Counted from the first letter of the stretch, positions 10,165-21,480 are shown. The stretch: 64,000 bases of DNA from Carnegiea gigantea (GCA_029747015.1 JAKOGI010002765.1:23690-87689), one strand, 5' to 3'. Notes: generated by a model from the sequence alone, not told the origin. Program-made: numbers and translations.

Positions 10165-12259
10165 AAAAGAATTTCGTCCTCGAAATTTGCTCACCTGGTG
10201 AAAATAATGCGGGATATTTCTCACGCATTTCGCTTTCCAACTCCCAAGTTGCTTCTGCCACCTTGTGATGTTTCCATAACACCTTAACGTAGGGAATGCT
10301 CCTATTTCTGAGCTTCCTTTCCGTCTTCTCCAAAATCCGGATGGGTTCTTCTACATAGGTAAGATTTTCCTTAACTTGTAGGGGTTCATATCGGATGACA
10401 TGATTTGGATCCGGAACATATTTCCTGAGACTGGATACATGGAATACATCGTGGATGCCTTGCAATGAGGGTGGTAAGGCCAATTGGTATGCAACCGATC
10501 CTACTTTCTGCAAGACTTCAAACGGTCCAATGAACCGTGGGCTTAGTTTCCCCTTTTGTCCAAATCTTATGCTCCCCTTAAGTGGGGACACTTTCAGAAA
10601 TACATGGTCTCCAATCTCAAACTCCAGTGGCCTTCTCCTATTATCCGCGTAGCTCTTTTGTCTACTTTGCGCAACTTGCAATCTCTGGCGGATGGCCTTG
10701 ATTATTCCGATCGTTCGATCGATTAAGTCAACCTTGGATGGTTCCCTTTCTCCTATTTCATTCCAACAAACTGGAGTTCTGCAACGTCTACCGTATAGCG
10801 CCTCGAAAGGAGCCATGCCTATACTGGCGTGGTGACTATTATTGTACGCAAATTCAACCAGAGGCAAGTTATGATCCCAAGTTCCAGTAGAATCGAGGGC
10901 ACAGGCTCTCAACATATCCTCCAGAGTTTGAATAGTTCTTTCGGATTGACCGTCCGTCTGAGGATGGAAGGCCGTACTTAATCGTAATTTTGTACCCATT
11001 TCTCTTTGAAACCCATGCCAGAAGCGAGATGCAAACTTGGTATCGCGATCTGACACAATACTGAGTGGCACACCATGCAGTCTAACTATCTCCTTAATGT
11101 ATAGGTTAGCTAGTTGCTCAGAGGTGAAAGTGGCCTTGATGGGCAAGAAGTGTGCAGCCTTGGTCAATCTGTCAACTATAACCCACACACCGTCGTGTTG
11201 TTTGATGGTTTTTGGCATTCCAATCATGAAATCCATGGTGATGTGTTCCCATTTCCACTCAGGAATTGGCAAGGGTTGCAGTAAACCTCCAGGTTTCTGA
11301 TGCTCGGTTTTCACCCGTTGGCACGTAAGGCATCGAGCCACGTACTCTGCGATATCCCTTTTCATGCCATTCCACCAGTAATGGGTCTTCAAATCATGGT
11401 ACATCTTCGTACTCCCAGGGTGTACAACAAGTGTGGAATTGTGCGCCTCCTTTAATAATTCCTCCTTGAGAGCTGTTATGTTCGGTACACACAGTCTATT
11501 CCCATACCAAAGTACCTCATTTCGGATGGAGAATTCCTTGTTCTTTCCCTCTTCCATGCCTTTCTTTGTCCTCATAAGTTCAGGGTCATCCTTCTGCTGT
11601 TGTTTTATCGTTTCGATCAATGGCGAAGAGACTTGGAGCGCTGTCAAGTAGCCTTGATTTCCTCGCAGTACTACCTCTATTTGTAGCACGTCGAGCTCCC
11701 TTAGGAGTCTCTTTTCTTGTGTAAGTAGACAGGCTACAGACCCCATGGATTTTCTACTCAGTGCGTCAGCCACCACGTTTGCTCTTCCAGGATGATATTT
11801 GATCTCCATATCATAATCCTTAAGGAGTTCTAGCCATCTTCTTCGTCTCATGTTTAACTCTTTTTGAGTAAAGATGTATTTCAAGCTCTTGTGGTCAGTG
11901 TATACTTCACACCTTACTCCATAGAGGTAATGTCTCCAGATTTTCAAGGCAAATACCACCGCGGCCAATTCTAGGTCATGTGTTGGATAATTCTCTTCGT
12001 AGGGCTTCAATTGGCGAGAGGCATAAGCAATAACTCTATCTTTCTGCATTAATACACAACCCAGTCCCTTCTTGGACGCATCACTGTAGATTACAAATCC
12101 TTCATTGCCTTCAGGTATCGCCAATATTGGTGCAGATACCAAACGTTTCTTTAGCTCCTGAAAGCTATCTTCACACTCTGGGGTCCATTCAAATTTAGTG
12201 GCCTTCCGAAGTAGTTTGGTAATAGGTAAGGCTAGTTTTGAAAATCCTTCTACAAACCT
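10163..12259 (-). CDS. Tekay polyprotein, 3' part: RNase H, integrase, chromodomain
   Basis: The frame continues directly from the upstream ORF after one in-frame TGA (12260-12262); the first ATG is at 12142. RNase H starts at [13 protein letters not shown] and runs through TDHKSLKY to VVADALSRK. Integrase has the HPG..CLTC zinc-binding region, then the catalytic acids in MDFMIG, SDRDTKF and GQSERTIQ (D, D, E). The end is a chromodomain: [30 protein letters not shown]. Chromodomains are thought to guide integration to heterochromatin. No further frameshift or stop is seen down to 10163. As part of one polyprotein of about 1465 codons it is broken only by the TGA. Confidence 0.93.
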   Translation of the reverse strand, partial: RFVEGFSKLALPITKLLRKATKFEWTPECEDSFQELKKRLVSAPILAIPEGNEGFVIYSDASKKGLGCVLMQKDRVIAYASRQLKPYEENYPTHDLELAAVVFALKIWRHYLYGVRCEVYTDHKSLKYIFTQKELNMRRRRWLELLKDYDMEIKYHPGRANVVADALSRKSMGSVACLLTQEKRLLRELDVLQIEVVLRGNQGYLTALQVSSPLIETIKQQQKDDPELMRTKKGMEEGKNKEFSIRNEVLWYGNRLCVPNITALKEELLKEAHNSTLVVHPGSTKMYHDLKTHYWWNGMKRDIAEYVARCLTCQRVKTEHQKPGGLLQPLPIPEWKWEHITMDFMIGMPKTIKQHDGVWVIVDRLTKAAHFLPIKATFTSEQLANLYIKEIVRLHGVPLSIVSDRDTKFASRFWHGFQREMGTKLRLSTAFHPQTDGQSERTIQTLEDMLRACALDSTGTWDHNLPLVEFAYNNSHHASIGMAPFEALYGRRCRTPVCWNEIGEREPSKVDLIDRTIGIIKAIRQRLQVAQSRQKSYADNRRRPLEFEIGDHVFLKVSPLKGSIRFGQKGKLSPRFIGPFEVLQKVGSVAYQLALPPSLQGIHDVFHVSSLRKYVPDPNHVIRYEPLQVKENLTYVEEPIRILEKTERKLRNRSIPYVKVLWKHHKVAEATWELESEMREKYPALFSPGEQISRTKFF

Positions 12260-14560
12260 TCAATAGTAGCCAGCTATACCTAAAAAGCTTCGCACTTCGG
12301 AGGCGTTTGTTAGTCTTGGCCAGTTTATAATGGCCTCCACCTTTGCCGGATCCATCGAGATGCCATCTTTGGTCACTATGTGTCCCAGAAATTGCACCCT
12401 TTCTAACCAGAACTCACACTTTTTAAGTTTGGCATATAATTTGTGCTCCTCTAGGGTTTTCAGCACCATTCGCAAGTGGTTTGCATGCTCTTCCTTGGTC
12501 TTGGAGTAAACCAGGATATCATCGATGAACACCACTACAAATTTATCTAGGAAGGGCCTAAGGACTCTGTTCATCAAGTCCATAAAGAAGGCAGGAGCGT
12601 TCGTCAGTCCGAACGGTAACACCAAGAACTCGTAGTGGCCATATCGAGTGCGAAAAGCAGTTTTAGGCACGTCCCCCTTCTTGATCTTCAATTGATGGTA
12701 CCCCGATCTCAAATCAATCTTCGAGAACACCGAAGCACCAGCCAATTGATCAAACAGGTCATCAATTCGAGGGAGTGGGTATTTATTCTTAACCGTTACC
12801 TTGTTTAGTTCTCGATAGTCAATACATAACCTCAAACTCCCATCTTTCTTCTTCACAAATAGTACTGGTGCTCCCCAGGGTGAAACACTAGGCTGAATTA
12901 ACCCCTTATCTAGTAGCTCTTGCAACTGAGTTTTCAACTCCGCCAATTCCGCAGGTGCCATTCGATAAGGTGCCTTGGATATTGGAGCGGTTCCAGGCAC
13001 TAGTTCAATGGTGAATTCGATTTCTCTGTCGGGCGGTAGCCCCGGTACCTCTCGAAACACCTGTGGAAATTCCCTCGCTACCGGAATCTCACTCAAGTCC
13101 GGCTCCTTTAGTTCTGCGACCTCAATTGCACACCAATAGCCCTGACATCCTTTCTTCAACATTTTGAGTGCTTGCATAGCAGATACCGTTGGAATGGTTA
13201 CTTGGTGGCCACTTCCCTTAAAGGTTACTCTTTCTCCATTGGAGGCCGTGAAGGTAACCAGCTTTCTCTCGCAGTCAATAGTAACTTTATGTCTCATTAA
13301 CCAGTCCATCCCTAGAATAACATCCCAACCTTGTATATCCAACTGTATTAGGTCTACAGGGAGAGTTCTCCCTTCCAATTGAATAGCACAGTCCTTAAAG
13401 ACAAGGTCGGTATAGTAAGCAGACCCTAAGGGGGTAGTCACACATAATTGTACATCCATTTCACTGGGCTTGCTAGCGAGTTTCCTTGCAAAGGTAGGAT
13501 TTACAAAAGAATGTGTGGCACCTGAATCAAATAAAACATAAGCATAAAGATGTTTAATAAAAAGGGTACCTGATACGGTGGCAGTGAGGTCCTCCGCCTC
13601 ACCTCCTTCCAAGCTAAACACCCGGCCACCTGCTTGCGGCCTTTTTCCACCTCGTTTGCCTTCTGAAGTTGCATTCACAGGAGGTCGGCCTCTTTGTGGA
13701 ATTGGATTAGCCCCCGTGCCTGAACCTTGTGTACTGTTCTGCCGATTCCACGCCTTTTTGGGGCAATTTGCAATTTTGTGGTCCGTAGATCCACACCCAT
13801 AGCATTCTTGTGTGCCATATCGGCACCGACCAGAGTGCATACGCCCGCATTGGTTGCAGGGTTCCAGCACCTGCCTTGGTACAACTTGTTTTCCTTTTCC
13901 CCGGTTATCGAAATTGCCGATCTTATTGCTTCCCTGGGTACTGGACCCTCCTTGATTAAACTTCCTTTTTGCTGGGCCAATCTGACGACTTTCCTCTTCG
14001 GTTTCAGCTATGACTCGGGCTATTTTCACTGCCCTCTGGTACATCTCCTGGAAGCTGGTGAAAACATGCCCAGCTATCATCCGCTTAATGGGTCCTTTAA
14101 GACCTTGCTCGAAGTGGTCCATCTTCATTTCTTCAGTTGCGACTTGATTAGGCGCAAAGCGACTAAGCTCGTTAAACTTCGCCGCGTATTCTACCACACT
14201 CATTTGGCCTTGTTTCAACCGTAGAAACTCTTGTTCCTTTGCCCTCTTTACATCTCGTGGGTAATACTGAGCATCCATCACAGTTTTTAGTTGTTCCCAA
14301 GTTAGAGCTGGTTCACCCGCTCGAGGTTTGGCAGTGCCCCACCAGAATTCTGCTTCCTTTTCGAACTGATGGGTCGCCAGACGTACTTTAAAATTTTCGG
14401 GGCAGTCCATTACTTCAAACAAATTCTCCATCCTTCTTAGCCATTCCTCATAGGCAAGAGGATCTGTTCCACCACTAAACCTTGGTGGTCTCAACTTATT
14501 AAACTGACAAATCATCTCCAAGGCGGTTGGTGCCGCCATCTGCTCCCTTCGTGGAGGCAT
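12260..14560 (-). CDS. Tekay polyprotein, 5' part: Gag, protease, reverse transcriptase
   Basis: A 766-residue frame starts MPPRREQ. The Gag core is at about 22-185 ([19 protein letters not shown]). The CCHC knuckle [15 protein letters not shown] is at 253-267, preceded by a second Cys/His-rich stretch at 235-246. The aspartic protease active site FDSGATHSF is at 344-352. RT spans about 555-740, with [22 protein letters not shown] and the catalytic FIDD at 678-681. The frame ends GIAGYY followed by TGA, where relatives continue with Arg, so a CGA to TGA transition is likely. This cuts RT at the point where the connection to RNase H begins. Everything upstream looks intact. Confidence 0.95.
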   Translation of the reverse strand: MPPRREQMAAPTALEMICQFNKLRPPRFSGGTDPLAYEEWLRRMENLFEVMDCPENFKVRLATHQFEKEAEFWWGTAKPRAGEPALTWEQLKTVMDAQYYPRDVKRAKEQEFLRLKQGQMSVVEYAAKFNELSRFAPNQVATEEMKMDHFEQGLKGPIKRMIAGHVFTSFQEMYQRAVKIARVIAETEEESRQIGPAKRKFNQGGSSTQGSNKIGNFDNRGKGKQVVPRQVLEPCNQCGRMHSGRCRYGTQECYGCGSTDHKIANCPKKAWNRQNSTQGSGTGANPIPQRGRPPVNATSEGKRGGKRPQAGGRVFSLEGGEAEDLTATVSGTLFIKHLYAYVLFDSGATHSFVNPTFARKLASKPSEMDVQLCVTTPLGSAYYTDLVFKDCAIQLEGRTLPVDLIQLDIQGWDVILGMDWLMRHKVTIDCERKLVTFTASNGERVTFKGSGHQVTIPTVSAMQALKMLKKGCQGYWCAIEVAELKEPDLSEIPVAREFPQVFREVPGLPPDREIEFTIELVPGTAPISKAPYRMAPAELAELKTQLQELLDKGLIQPSVSPWGAPVLFVKKKDGSLRLCIDYRELNKVTVKNKYPLPRIDDLFDQLAGASVFSKIDLRSGYHQLKIKKGDVPKTAFRTRYGHYEFLVLPFGLTNAPAFFMDLMNRVLRPFLDKFVVVFIDDILVYSKTKEEHANHLRMVLKTLEEHKLYAKLKKCEFWLERVQFLGHIVTKDGISMDPAKVEAIINWPRLTNASEVRSFLGIAGYY

Positions 14561-14672
14561 TGGCTACACAGTCGTTTATGCAAAGTTGCTTAGTTTTTAT
14601 TCATAAAAATAGATTGTCAAAAGCATTTAAAAACATAGTACAACATTAAACAGAATGTACAGAGCTTTAAGT

Positions 14673-14703
14673 ATTCGTGCGATCCTATTTTGGTCGCACG
14701 AAT
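14673..14703 (-). promoter_or_regulatory. Perfect 10-bp stem-loop upstream of Tekay gag
   Basis: ATTCGTGCGA and TCGCACGAAT pair perfectly around an 11-nt loop. It sits about 113 nt upstream of the gag ATG and downstream of the leader ORF stop. A role in gag translation or packaging is possible but inferred only from position. Confidence 0.55.
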
Positions 14704-14851
14704 CACTTTCAAAAAAAATGCGCTTTCACGAATCACGAAATATCGGGTATCACCCATGTTTATTCATTTTCAAACGCACCTTAACCAAGTTTTATTTAAA
14801 TACAATGCACACATTGGCGACTCCAGGCTACACATAGCCCCTATTACCACC

Positions 14852-15565
14852 CTAATTACCACCTGAGGAACCCTCTTCAGGGGGATCATCTACCGTTGGA
14901 TCATTCGAGCCCTCAGACTCAACTGGGGCTAGTAGGTCCCATAACACAAATGGTGGGGAGTACTCCGCATCAGGTGCTCCATCCACCAGTTCTCTCATTC
15001 TGAGCATCGTGGCTTGCCAGCCCCGGGGGTATTGTGCACCAAAGGAATCTATCCAACGTGCCCATAGAGTGGCTACTCGCTTGCATCGTCTTGCCTGAGG
15101 GTTTTCTGCCAACAGAAGTCTCATTTGACGATGTTCAATCTGATTTCTCTCTACTATTGTGATTGGTAGTTGTTGGGTAGCAGCAGGAGCAATTAGAGCC
15201 GTATTGATCATTTGCATGGCAACATCGCTCCTTCCCAAGGGGGTACTTCCTAAGGAATCCACCCGTCCTTCTGTTAACATCAGGAAATCCACTAATCCCC
15301 GGAAAGTAAACGGAGTATAAGCTCCCCTGCGTACATGAAATAGACGGAGGATTGAGGTGACCTCGCCCCATCTTCCCGTGCACGGCATCGTTCGGATGAA
15401 CTTGTAAGTCCAGTGGTTTTGGGGGACCCGTAAGGGTCCCCTCTGGTTACTCCTAATCATTGCTTCCCAAAAGAAAACCGCATTCCACGCGGCCAGCCAG
15501 AATGGGAGGTACTCGAAATCATCAATGTTAAACACCATCCTACACCACCACATGAGATTAGACAT
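14852..15565 (-). CDS. Unrecognised leader ORF before gag in the Tekay element
   Basis: A 237-codon sense ORF fills most of the leader between PBS (15720) and gag (14560). It ends 291 nt before the gag ATG and starts about 154 nt after the PBS. The N-terminus is rich in aromatic residues (MWWCRMVF, YLPFWLAAWNAVFFWEAM), the middle is basic (HVRRGAY, RCKRVATLWARW) and the end is acidic (SNDPTVDDPPEE). I recognise no Gag, Env, protease or transposase motif and no clear signal peptide. Extra ORFs upstream of gag are known from Ogre/Tat elements, but I see no motif that links this one to them. It may be an acquired host fragment or an accessory gene; a chance ORF of this length is less likely. Confidence 0.6.
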   Translation of the reverse strand: MSNLMWWCRMVFNIDDFEYLPFWLAAWNAVFFWEAMIRSNQRGPLRVPQNHWTYKFIRTMPCTGRWGEVTSILRLFHVRRGAYTPFTFRGLVDFLMLTEGRVDSLGSTPLGRSDVAMQMINTALIAPAATQQLPITIVERNQIEHRQMRLLLAENPQARRCKRVATLWARWIDSFGAQYPRGWQATMLRMRELVDGAPDAEYSPPFVLWDLLAPVESEGSNDPTVDDPPEEGSSGGN

Positions 15566-15719
15566 GAACTAAGAAGCACGCATTTGAATGGGAGTCCTAA
15601 ACCATGTTCTAGTTTGTGTCCTCAAGTAAGCACGTAGTAGACTCAAGTAAACACTTTAAGGCACATAATTTCACAAATTGACACTCCTAAGGTCACATCT
15701 ATATGCATATGCAACCTAT

Positions 15720-15732
15720 GGCTCTGATACCA
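15720..15732 (-). promoter_or_regulatory. Primer-binding site of the Tekay element
   Basis: Plus-strand GGCTCTGATACCA, complement of TGGTATCAGAGCC, is separated from the 5' LTR (15738) by 5 nt. Confidence 0.9.
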
Positions 15733-17730
15733 CCCAATGTAACACCCCCACTACCTACCAGGGATGTCACACTGCCAGGATCCCCCGAGGGAGACCCTTA
15801 AGGCTCTTCTTCTTTTAATTTTCTTCTTAATTTTTACCCAATTTTAGCCTAGGTTAGGAAAACCTGGGACGAATCCGGCAGAGTTCCGTCTGTAATATCA
15901 ACATTTCCATAATTTACATTATAATTTGTAGGGTACCTGTATCATTACAACTAAAATTCAAAAAGGAAATAGGAGTTTCCAGCGAGTCACACACTCGCGG
16001 TTGAGGCTTATGCCTTTACAACAGTCATACAGTTACATGGTTCGCAGATAGTCCAGAGCCAACTACATGTTTACTCTTTACATTACATCTAACAAAGAAG
16101 GACATGGCAGCTTCAGCAAGCAGCAGCAACATAAGAACACTTTCTGAAAGACTGGATGTCCGTAAGCAAGCAGCACGCATAATCTTTCATTCATTACCTG
16201 GGAAGGGGAAAAGGGGAAGGAAATGGAGTGAGTCACTACGTGCTCAATGAGTGCCCCCTCCACTTTCTAAAGTAAACCTTTTCCAAGTTCTATGACCTTT
16301 AGTGTGCATTTGTTAATGTGCACGTGGTATTCAAGTTACGTTGAGCTATGCGATACACATTAGGGGCACTTGACCTTATTATTAACATAAAGTGTTCTTC
16401 ATGCGAGGAACGTTGGCATGTTAAGGATGGGCATCATAGGACGTGATTGTGAGATGTATTAATACTCATTCGTCCAACATGCACTTTATAAGTATAGTTA
16501 CTTAACGCAACATAATGACTTGATGCAAACGTAACTATCTGGAGTAAACATGAGAACTTGACCATACACTACTTGAGATCATATGAAACAAAGCATTTTC
16601 ATTCATATTAGTCGTATTACGACAGCTCATCTTTCTTTCAATCAACTATTAGTCGACCTTCAACCTTTCTTTTCATAAAGCATTTAAGACGGCAATTGCC
16701 AACTACATTTTTCATTCATAAGGAAAATACTTGTGGCCTAAGATCATTACAGGGTGCTGATTGGGTGAGAACTATCCTCGATCCCATAGTGAGACCTAAC
16801 GCTCATGCTTAAGCTCTTACTCCCGGGATGGCTACATATAACATATCGGACCATTACATTAACCCTCGTCAGGGCCTCTAGAGTTTATCCGGACTTATCC
16901 CCTAGGAAAACATTACATTATATCATATTGTCCGCAGCACATTATCTTAGCCACTCAAAGCGTATCGGCCATAACGGCTAGTAGGTTTCCGTTTCAAACA
17001 ATGAAATCATTCAACGTATAATTCCCATCTCCCTTTTGTTAAAACGTTTTAGGGGTTCCTCCCAAATACTATTTGAATAGCTAAAATAGGCCATAGCTCG
17101 TTACTAGACATGGCTATTGTTCATTTAAAACACATGAAAAGTCATTAGTCAAAACATCCCCCTTCCATACACATGTTACATTTTAAATATGCAAGGAAAG
17201 GGAAACACACACACATCACATTTAAACACTTCGTAATCATTTCAACACAATGAGCTACACATGGCCTCGCAATCCACACGATTGCGGTAATTTCATAACC
17301 CGAACTCCCTCCTCACAAGCACCGTACCACAAGACCTCGATCGCTCATAATTCTTTCCTCAAACCATCCAACTACCAACTCGATTCATCGATTTATTAAT
17401 CACATCATCTTATCATATTAGCTTATGAAAAAGAGAGGGGAGTTTAGGCCCTTACCTGAGCAACCAGCATCATTCAGCGGAGCGTTACAACAAACGTGCA
17501 AATAGCCACATTTATTCGTAATTCAACGATACTTTATTCAGTAAATCAAATATAATTCCATGCTAAACACAACAATGCATTTCGAAGTAATTTCCCTAGC
17601 ACGAATGTACTAAAAGGGTTCAAATTTATTTCGTTACACACATAAAACATTAGCTAGTCCAATTCGAATGGAAGCTAAACACGTTAGACTAACTTCGTTT
17701 TTAATCCATTTTCATAAATTAGCTACATAA

Positions 17731-17934
17731 CTTGAATCGATGCTAAATACGTTAAATTAACTTCGATTTTAATTCCGTTTTAAACTATAACTCACTAACT
17801 TGAATCGAAGCTAAATACGTTAAATTAACTTCGATTTTAATTCCGTTTTAAACTATAACTCACTAACTTGAATCGAAGATAAATACGTTAAATTAACTTC
17901 GATTTTAATTCCGTTTTAAACTATAACTCATTAA
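17731..17934. repeat. 68-bp tandem repeat, three copies, in the Tekay 5' LTR
   Basis: Same three-unit array as at 8662-8865, with its own private substitutions. Both arrays have exactly three units, so the array predates this insertion. Confidence 0.88.
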
Positions 17935-18528
17935 TTAGGCATAATTCATTTTAAAGTCATTTTTCAAGCGCGATTTAACACGTATCGATTTGAAGAGTCA
18001 TTCATTGCCTCGAAATTACATTTCAAGCCTATTTAAGTCGTTTTAGCATAACATGATTCGAGTTATTATCAGGCAGCGAGTTTGCACATGCATCAATTCA
18101 GGTATTATTGAAAGTACGGTTGCAGCCTATAACAATTCCTGTGCATTTCTAAGCTGAAAATTTACTGATTCGAAACATGCATACTGACGGCAGTGAGTAA
18201 GGTCTGTGGGTACGGTCTGGGCGTGCATAAATAGGCTTGAAATTACCAGGCATCACATTTTCATTCAATCCCTGACATTTCTAACTACTTAAGCTAACCT
18301 TAATCTGACATGCAACATCATTCTGCTGAAATCATACTTGAAAATAACAATAACAACTTAGGAGAGGAGAATCACTCGCCTGAAACCGCTTAATTACCCA
18401 CTCAATTGGCAGTAATTCACGCCCAAACCCTTTTGAATTCGTCCTTGGTTCAGCTATACCCAGAACCCGAAACCGTAGCTTCGTTTTGGTCGCGGTTTGG
18501 GGTTGTCTGGGGTCGAATTCGACCCCAG

Positions 18529-18536
18529 ATTTATAG
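18529..18536 (-). promoter_or_regulatory. TATA box of the Tekay 5' LTR
   Basis: Minus-strand CTATAAAT in the same context as 9459-9466. This copy would drive the genomic RNA, with a start expected near 18500. Confidence 0.65.
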
Positions 18537-19225
18537 AGGAGGTGGAGAGGGTCGTGGCTCGCCGGAATCCGGCAAGTGGGTGGTGGTTTTTAGGCGTTAG
18601 ACGCGTGGTTGGAGAGCTGACTCAATCGTGTGACGTGGGGGAAGGAAAACTGGCTATGGTTGGGTGGCTGGCGACGCGTGGGTGAGGCCAGACAGCTCCT
18701 CCTCTCGCCGGCGACACGTGACGGCCGGCGGTGACGCCAGGCGGCGACCGGTGGCCCGCGAGAGAGAGAGAGAGAGCGTAGCGCAGAGAGAGAGAGCGAG
18801 GTGCGAGAGGAGGGGGGTCGGGTTCCGCCCGACTTCGGTCCCCCTTCCCCCTTTTCAATCTTTTTTTTTTTTTTTTTTAAGGTTAAACTAACAACATACA
18901 GCTAAATTTTGATTCGTACTCGCTAATAGTTAGGTTAAACCCAAATTGAACGACCTACCATGTACATTTTGGTTTAAACTTTGGGAATCTGTCAAGTAAA
19001 ACGAAAAGCGATTTTAAAAACTGTGTTTAGCATAGATTCAAATGTTTTATAAATAAGTAGCGTCAATGATAATATTAGTCAAATAATCGCCCCTTTTATT
19101 GAAACTAGTCGCTAAAAACTCACACGGTCGATTTAATACTTTCGTCGGATAACAAATTAAAAGCAACTGGTAAAATCAACAACTAAACAGTTAGTCGGTG
19201 ATAGCACGAAAGCATGGCCCTTACA

Positions 19226-19350
19226 TGGATGAGAGATAAGGGCATTTCAGCTACACAAGAAAAAGGAATAGAACAAGATCTGGGAAGAGAATTTTAATCC
19301 TCAAAACCGGGCAAATAAACTGGACATGCTGGCAGCCCTGACACTTTGGC
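19226..19350 (-). other. Chimeric patch: CRM-B LTR remnant joined to duplicated CRM-E sequence
   Basis: 19226-19278 continues the CRM-B II 5' LTR after the Tekay TSD but with several indels (GAGAGATAAGGGCATTTC). At about 19285 it jumps to CRM-E sequence identical to 4766-4829, ending in a second TTGGC. A complete CRM-B LTR then starts again at 19351. The patch duplicates the left border of element II, so gene conversion, recombination or misassembly between identical LTRs is likely. Confidence 0.65.
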
Positions 19351-20505
19351 TGATGTATATGAGGGTGGCAAGTGAACCAAATCAAACTCCAACTCAAAAT
19401 AAGCCAAATTGGGAAGAGAAATGAAAGATGGATGAGATGGATGAAGAATTCACTACACAAGAAAAAGGAATAGAACAAGATCTTGTAATTGAGATAATCC
19501 TTCACGGAGCCACTCAATGACTTGACCTTGGGCTAATTCTCTTGTCTTAACCAAGGAATCACTCCAATTGGAAAAGGAAGAGAACCTAGAACACCACTTG
19601 AATTTGCCACAATTCAAGATATAGAACTAGGAATTTAGTTGCACTTTTGAGAAACACACTCAAAGTACTTGTATTGCTTTGGAAATTTCTTACAATGCTG
19701 AATGATGAAATGCAACTACACAACCCACCTATTTATAGGCTAAACAAAGACAACCAAAAGACTTAAAAACTCCTAGTAATTAAAACTAGAAAATTGAAAA
19801 GACTTAGGAAAAATAAAAAGACTCATCATAAAAGGGGTGGGGGAGGTTATAAGGAATATTCTAGGATTTCTCAGCTGAATATCTCCATCTAGAAGCCTCC
19901 AAAACGTGCACAATATCAGCCACACAAATACATGTAACCGAAGACTCTTCATTTTCCCAGAATTAATCCTTGCAGCTGCCTCAACTTCAACAGCGCATAA
20001 CTTCCAGAATACTCGGCCAAATCACGCGTTCTTGGGCTTGATAGAAAGCCCTGGAAGTCTAGTTTCCAGAATGGGCTCATTTACTCACTTTGGATAAGCG
20101 GTTTAAAAGTTATGGCCCAAACAATGCACATATCTCAGACTGGACTGGATCAGCATAACGTATCTTTGAGTGATATTTTGCCCAATCAAATGATGTCCAA
20201 ATTAAACAAACTTGGGCTTATTTGAAAGCTGAAATCTTAAACTTCAAAAGCACATGGGCCCTCAAGTTGTGGGTCCACTTGAGCTTGTCCAAAAGTGGTC
20301 ACAAAAAATCGGGTTCCGCAGGGATGAATTCGGCACCAAATTTCTAGCAAAGCTTAACCTCTTTTTGACCTCTCCATAGTGTCGCAAGTCTTTGAACTCA
20401 CTTAAGAAGACCAAATAGGCACATTTCCATGCATGATCTTCTTTGACCCTTTTCTTCTTTGAAATTGGACTTGAATAAAAATGATGCATATGGAAATATG
20501 CATCA
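19351..20505 (-). repeat. CRM-B II 5' LTR (complete copy)
   Basis: 1155 bp, nearly identical to 4830-5983, with TTGGC on both sides (19346-19350 and 20506-20510). Taken alone it looks like a solo LTR; taken with 4830-6671 it is the 5' LTR of element II. Confidence 0.85.
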
Positions 20506-20905
20506 TTGGCTTCTATCCCTTATTTTGACAACTAGAGCTTGACTTAACTTGAAATAAATTACGTGACCCCAAAGTAGACTTTAAGAGATTTCTAAAAAGC
20601 TAACTTGCAGTAGTCTAAGTGCATGAAAAGCTTGGAATACATGCTGCACAAAACTGGACAGAAATCAAAATTAGCTAGACTTGGTTCTTTCCCTCTGAAA
20701 TGCATTGCACTCTCGATTCCCATTTGGAAACCCCTTTGGAAAAGGCACTTTGAAGTTCAAATAAAACTCCATAAAGTGTCTTTTGTCATGAAATTCAAAT
20801 AATGGAACCAAAGAAGAGCCTTGCCATGCATGAACTTGTTTGATACTTACCTCCCTTGAAGTTGAGTTTAAAGAATGAAAATGATCCCCTTGAAAATATA
20901 CATCA
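20506..20905 (-). repeat. CRM-E LTR start (left arm)
   Basis: Reverse complement of 25831-26230. The LTR terminus is CATCA at 20905, followed by GCAGG, the reverse complement of the CCTGC that precedes the right-arm copy. Inserted in a gag remnant. Confidence 0.8.
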
Positions 20906-21379
20906 GCAGGACCGCTCAAAGCATGCCTAATCACAAGCATTTCTCCTTCATCGGGTCCCTTCTTTACTTCTTCTGGAGCCATGGTCATGAGAAGCTCCCT
21001 TTCACCTTCCTCCTCGTTCTCCATCATCTCCTCAAAAGAAGATTGGTATTTGGCCAAAGAGACTACTCTCTTGTTAGGGCACTCGGATGCATAGTTTTCA
21101 AGACCTTGACATCGAAAACACCTTTTCCTGTCTACGGGGTTTAGGAGGCTGTTTTGACTGGGTTTGCGAGGCAGTAGATGGGGAGGTCTCGGGTTTGTTC
21201 TTGGGATAGATTTTGAAGGGTCATAGGGTGGCTAAGATCGGGGGCTAGGCTTAGAAACCATTCCCTTGCCTTTGATTCTCTTTTATAACTCGACTTCGTG
21301 AGCTAAAACACTCAACTCATCTAAGGAACTGTAAGGGTGTAATTCAATAACCTGAGCAATCTCCTCATTCGAACCACTC
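20906..21379 (-). pseudogene. CRM gag C-terminal remnant (left arm)
   Basis: The minus strand reads IAQVIELHPYSSLDELSVLAHEVEL, then a stop at 21283-21285, a proline-rich linker, and the knuckle CFRCQGLENYASECP. Then come an acidic stretch and PDEGEMLVIRHALSG, where the CRM-E LTR begins. In the knuckle the zinc-binding His is replaced by Asn. All of these defects recur in the right arm (25357-25830), so they predate the duplication. The gag N-terminus is absent. Confidence 0.82.
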
Positions 21380-21408
21380 TGATGTATCTCCCCTTGCACT
21401 TGCCAAGC
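21380..21408 (-). repeat. Inverted CRM-C LTR end at the inversion junction
   Basis: These 29 bp are the reverse complement of the CRM-C LTR end (25328-25356). They run directly into a plus-strand CRM-C leader (TTCCTTGCCCAAACACATCC). The shared CCAAGCTT at the join suggests a microhomology-mediated junction. Confidence 0.7.
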
Positions 21409-21480
21409 TTCCTTGCCCAAACACATCCCAAATACCAAGCTCACAAAACAGCCCAAAACACAACCCCCATAAAACTCAGC

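Larger units (their letters stand above)
6672..19225 (-). mobile_element. Full-length Tekay/Del chromovirus (Ty3/gypsy)
   Basis: A complete 12,554-bp LTR retrotransposon. LTRs lie at 6672-10152 and 15738-19225 (TGTAACACCCC...GCCCTTACA), the PBS at 15720-15732 and the PPT at 10153-10164. TSD TGGAT is present on both sides (6667-6671, 19226-19230). On the minus strand the order is 5' LTR, PBS, an extra ORF, Gag, protease, RT, RNase H, integrase, chromodomain, 3' LTR. LTR length and chromodomain fit the Tekay (Del) lineage. The two LTRs differ only by scattered substitutions and short indels by eye, and the polyprotein has one stop codon, so it is among the youngest insertions here. Confidence 0.95.
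15738..19225 (-). repeat. Tekay 5' LTR (3488 bp)
   Basis: Near-copy of 6672-10152. Differences visible by eye include loss of one TTAG unit near 16030, a short insertion near 16440, scattered transitions and an altered poly-T near 18860. U3 (minus) is at about 18500-19225 with the GC-rich block at about 18540-18850. Confidence 0.93.
4830..20505 (-). mobile_element. CRM-B element II, split by the Tekay insertion
   Basis: A second non-autonomous CRM-B element with a 3' LTR at 4830-5983 and an internal region at 5984-6598. Its 5' LTR starts at 6599, is cut at 6671 by the Tekay element, and resumes after 19225. TSD TTGGC lies at 4825-4829 and 20506-20510. The right arm of the inverted duplication still has the unoccupied site at about 26226-26230. 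The internal region encodes a Gag N-terminus instead of the zinc knuckle found in element I. The 5' LTR is not clean: see 19226-19350. Confidence 0.75.

Noticed and set aside
13727..14224. 165-codon plus-strand ORF opposite Tekay gag
   Set aside because: It is the antisense shadow of a strongly supported Gag frame and has no motifs of its own.
15720..15732. tRNA gene
   Set aside because: Only 12-13 nt match the tRNA-Met 3' end; these are primer-binding sites. No cloverleaf or A/B box is seen around them.
19351..20505. Independent solo LTR with TSD TTGGC
   Set aside because: TTGGC also borders 4830 on the left, and the internal region and PBS of CRM-B II lead into this LTR. The near TTGGC at 19346-19350 is part of the duplicated patch. 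Not fully excluded.
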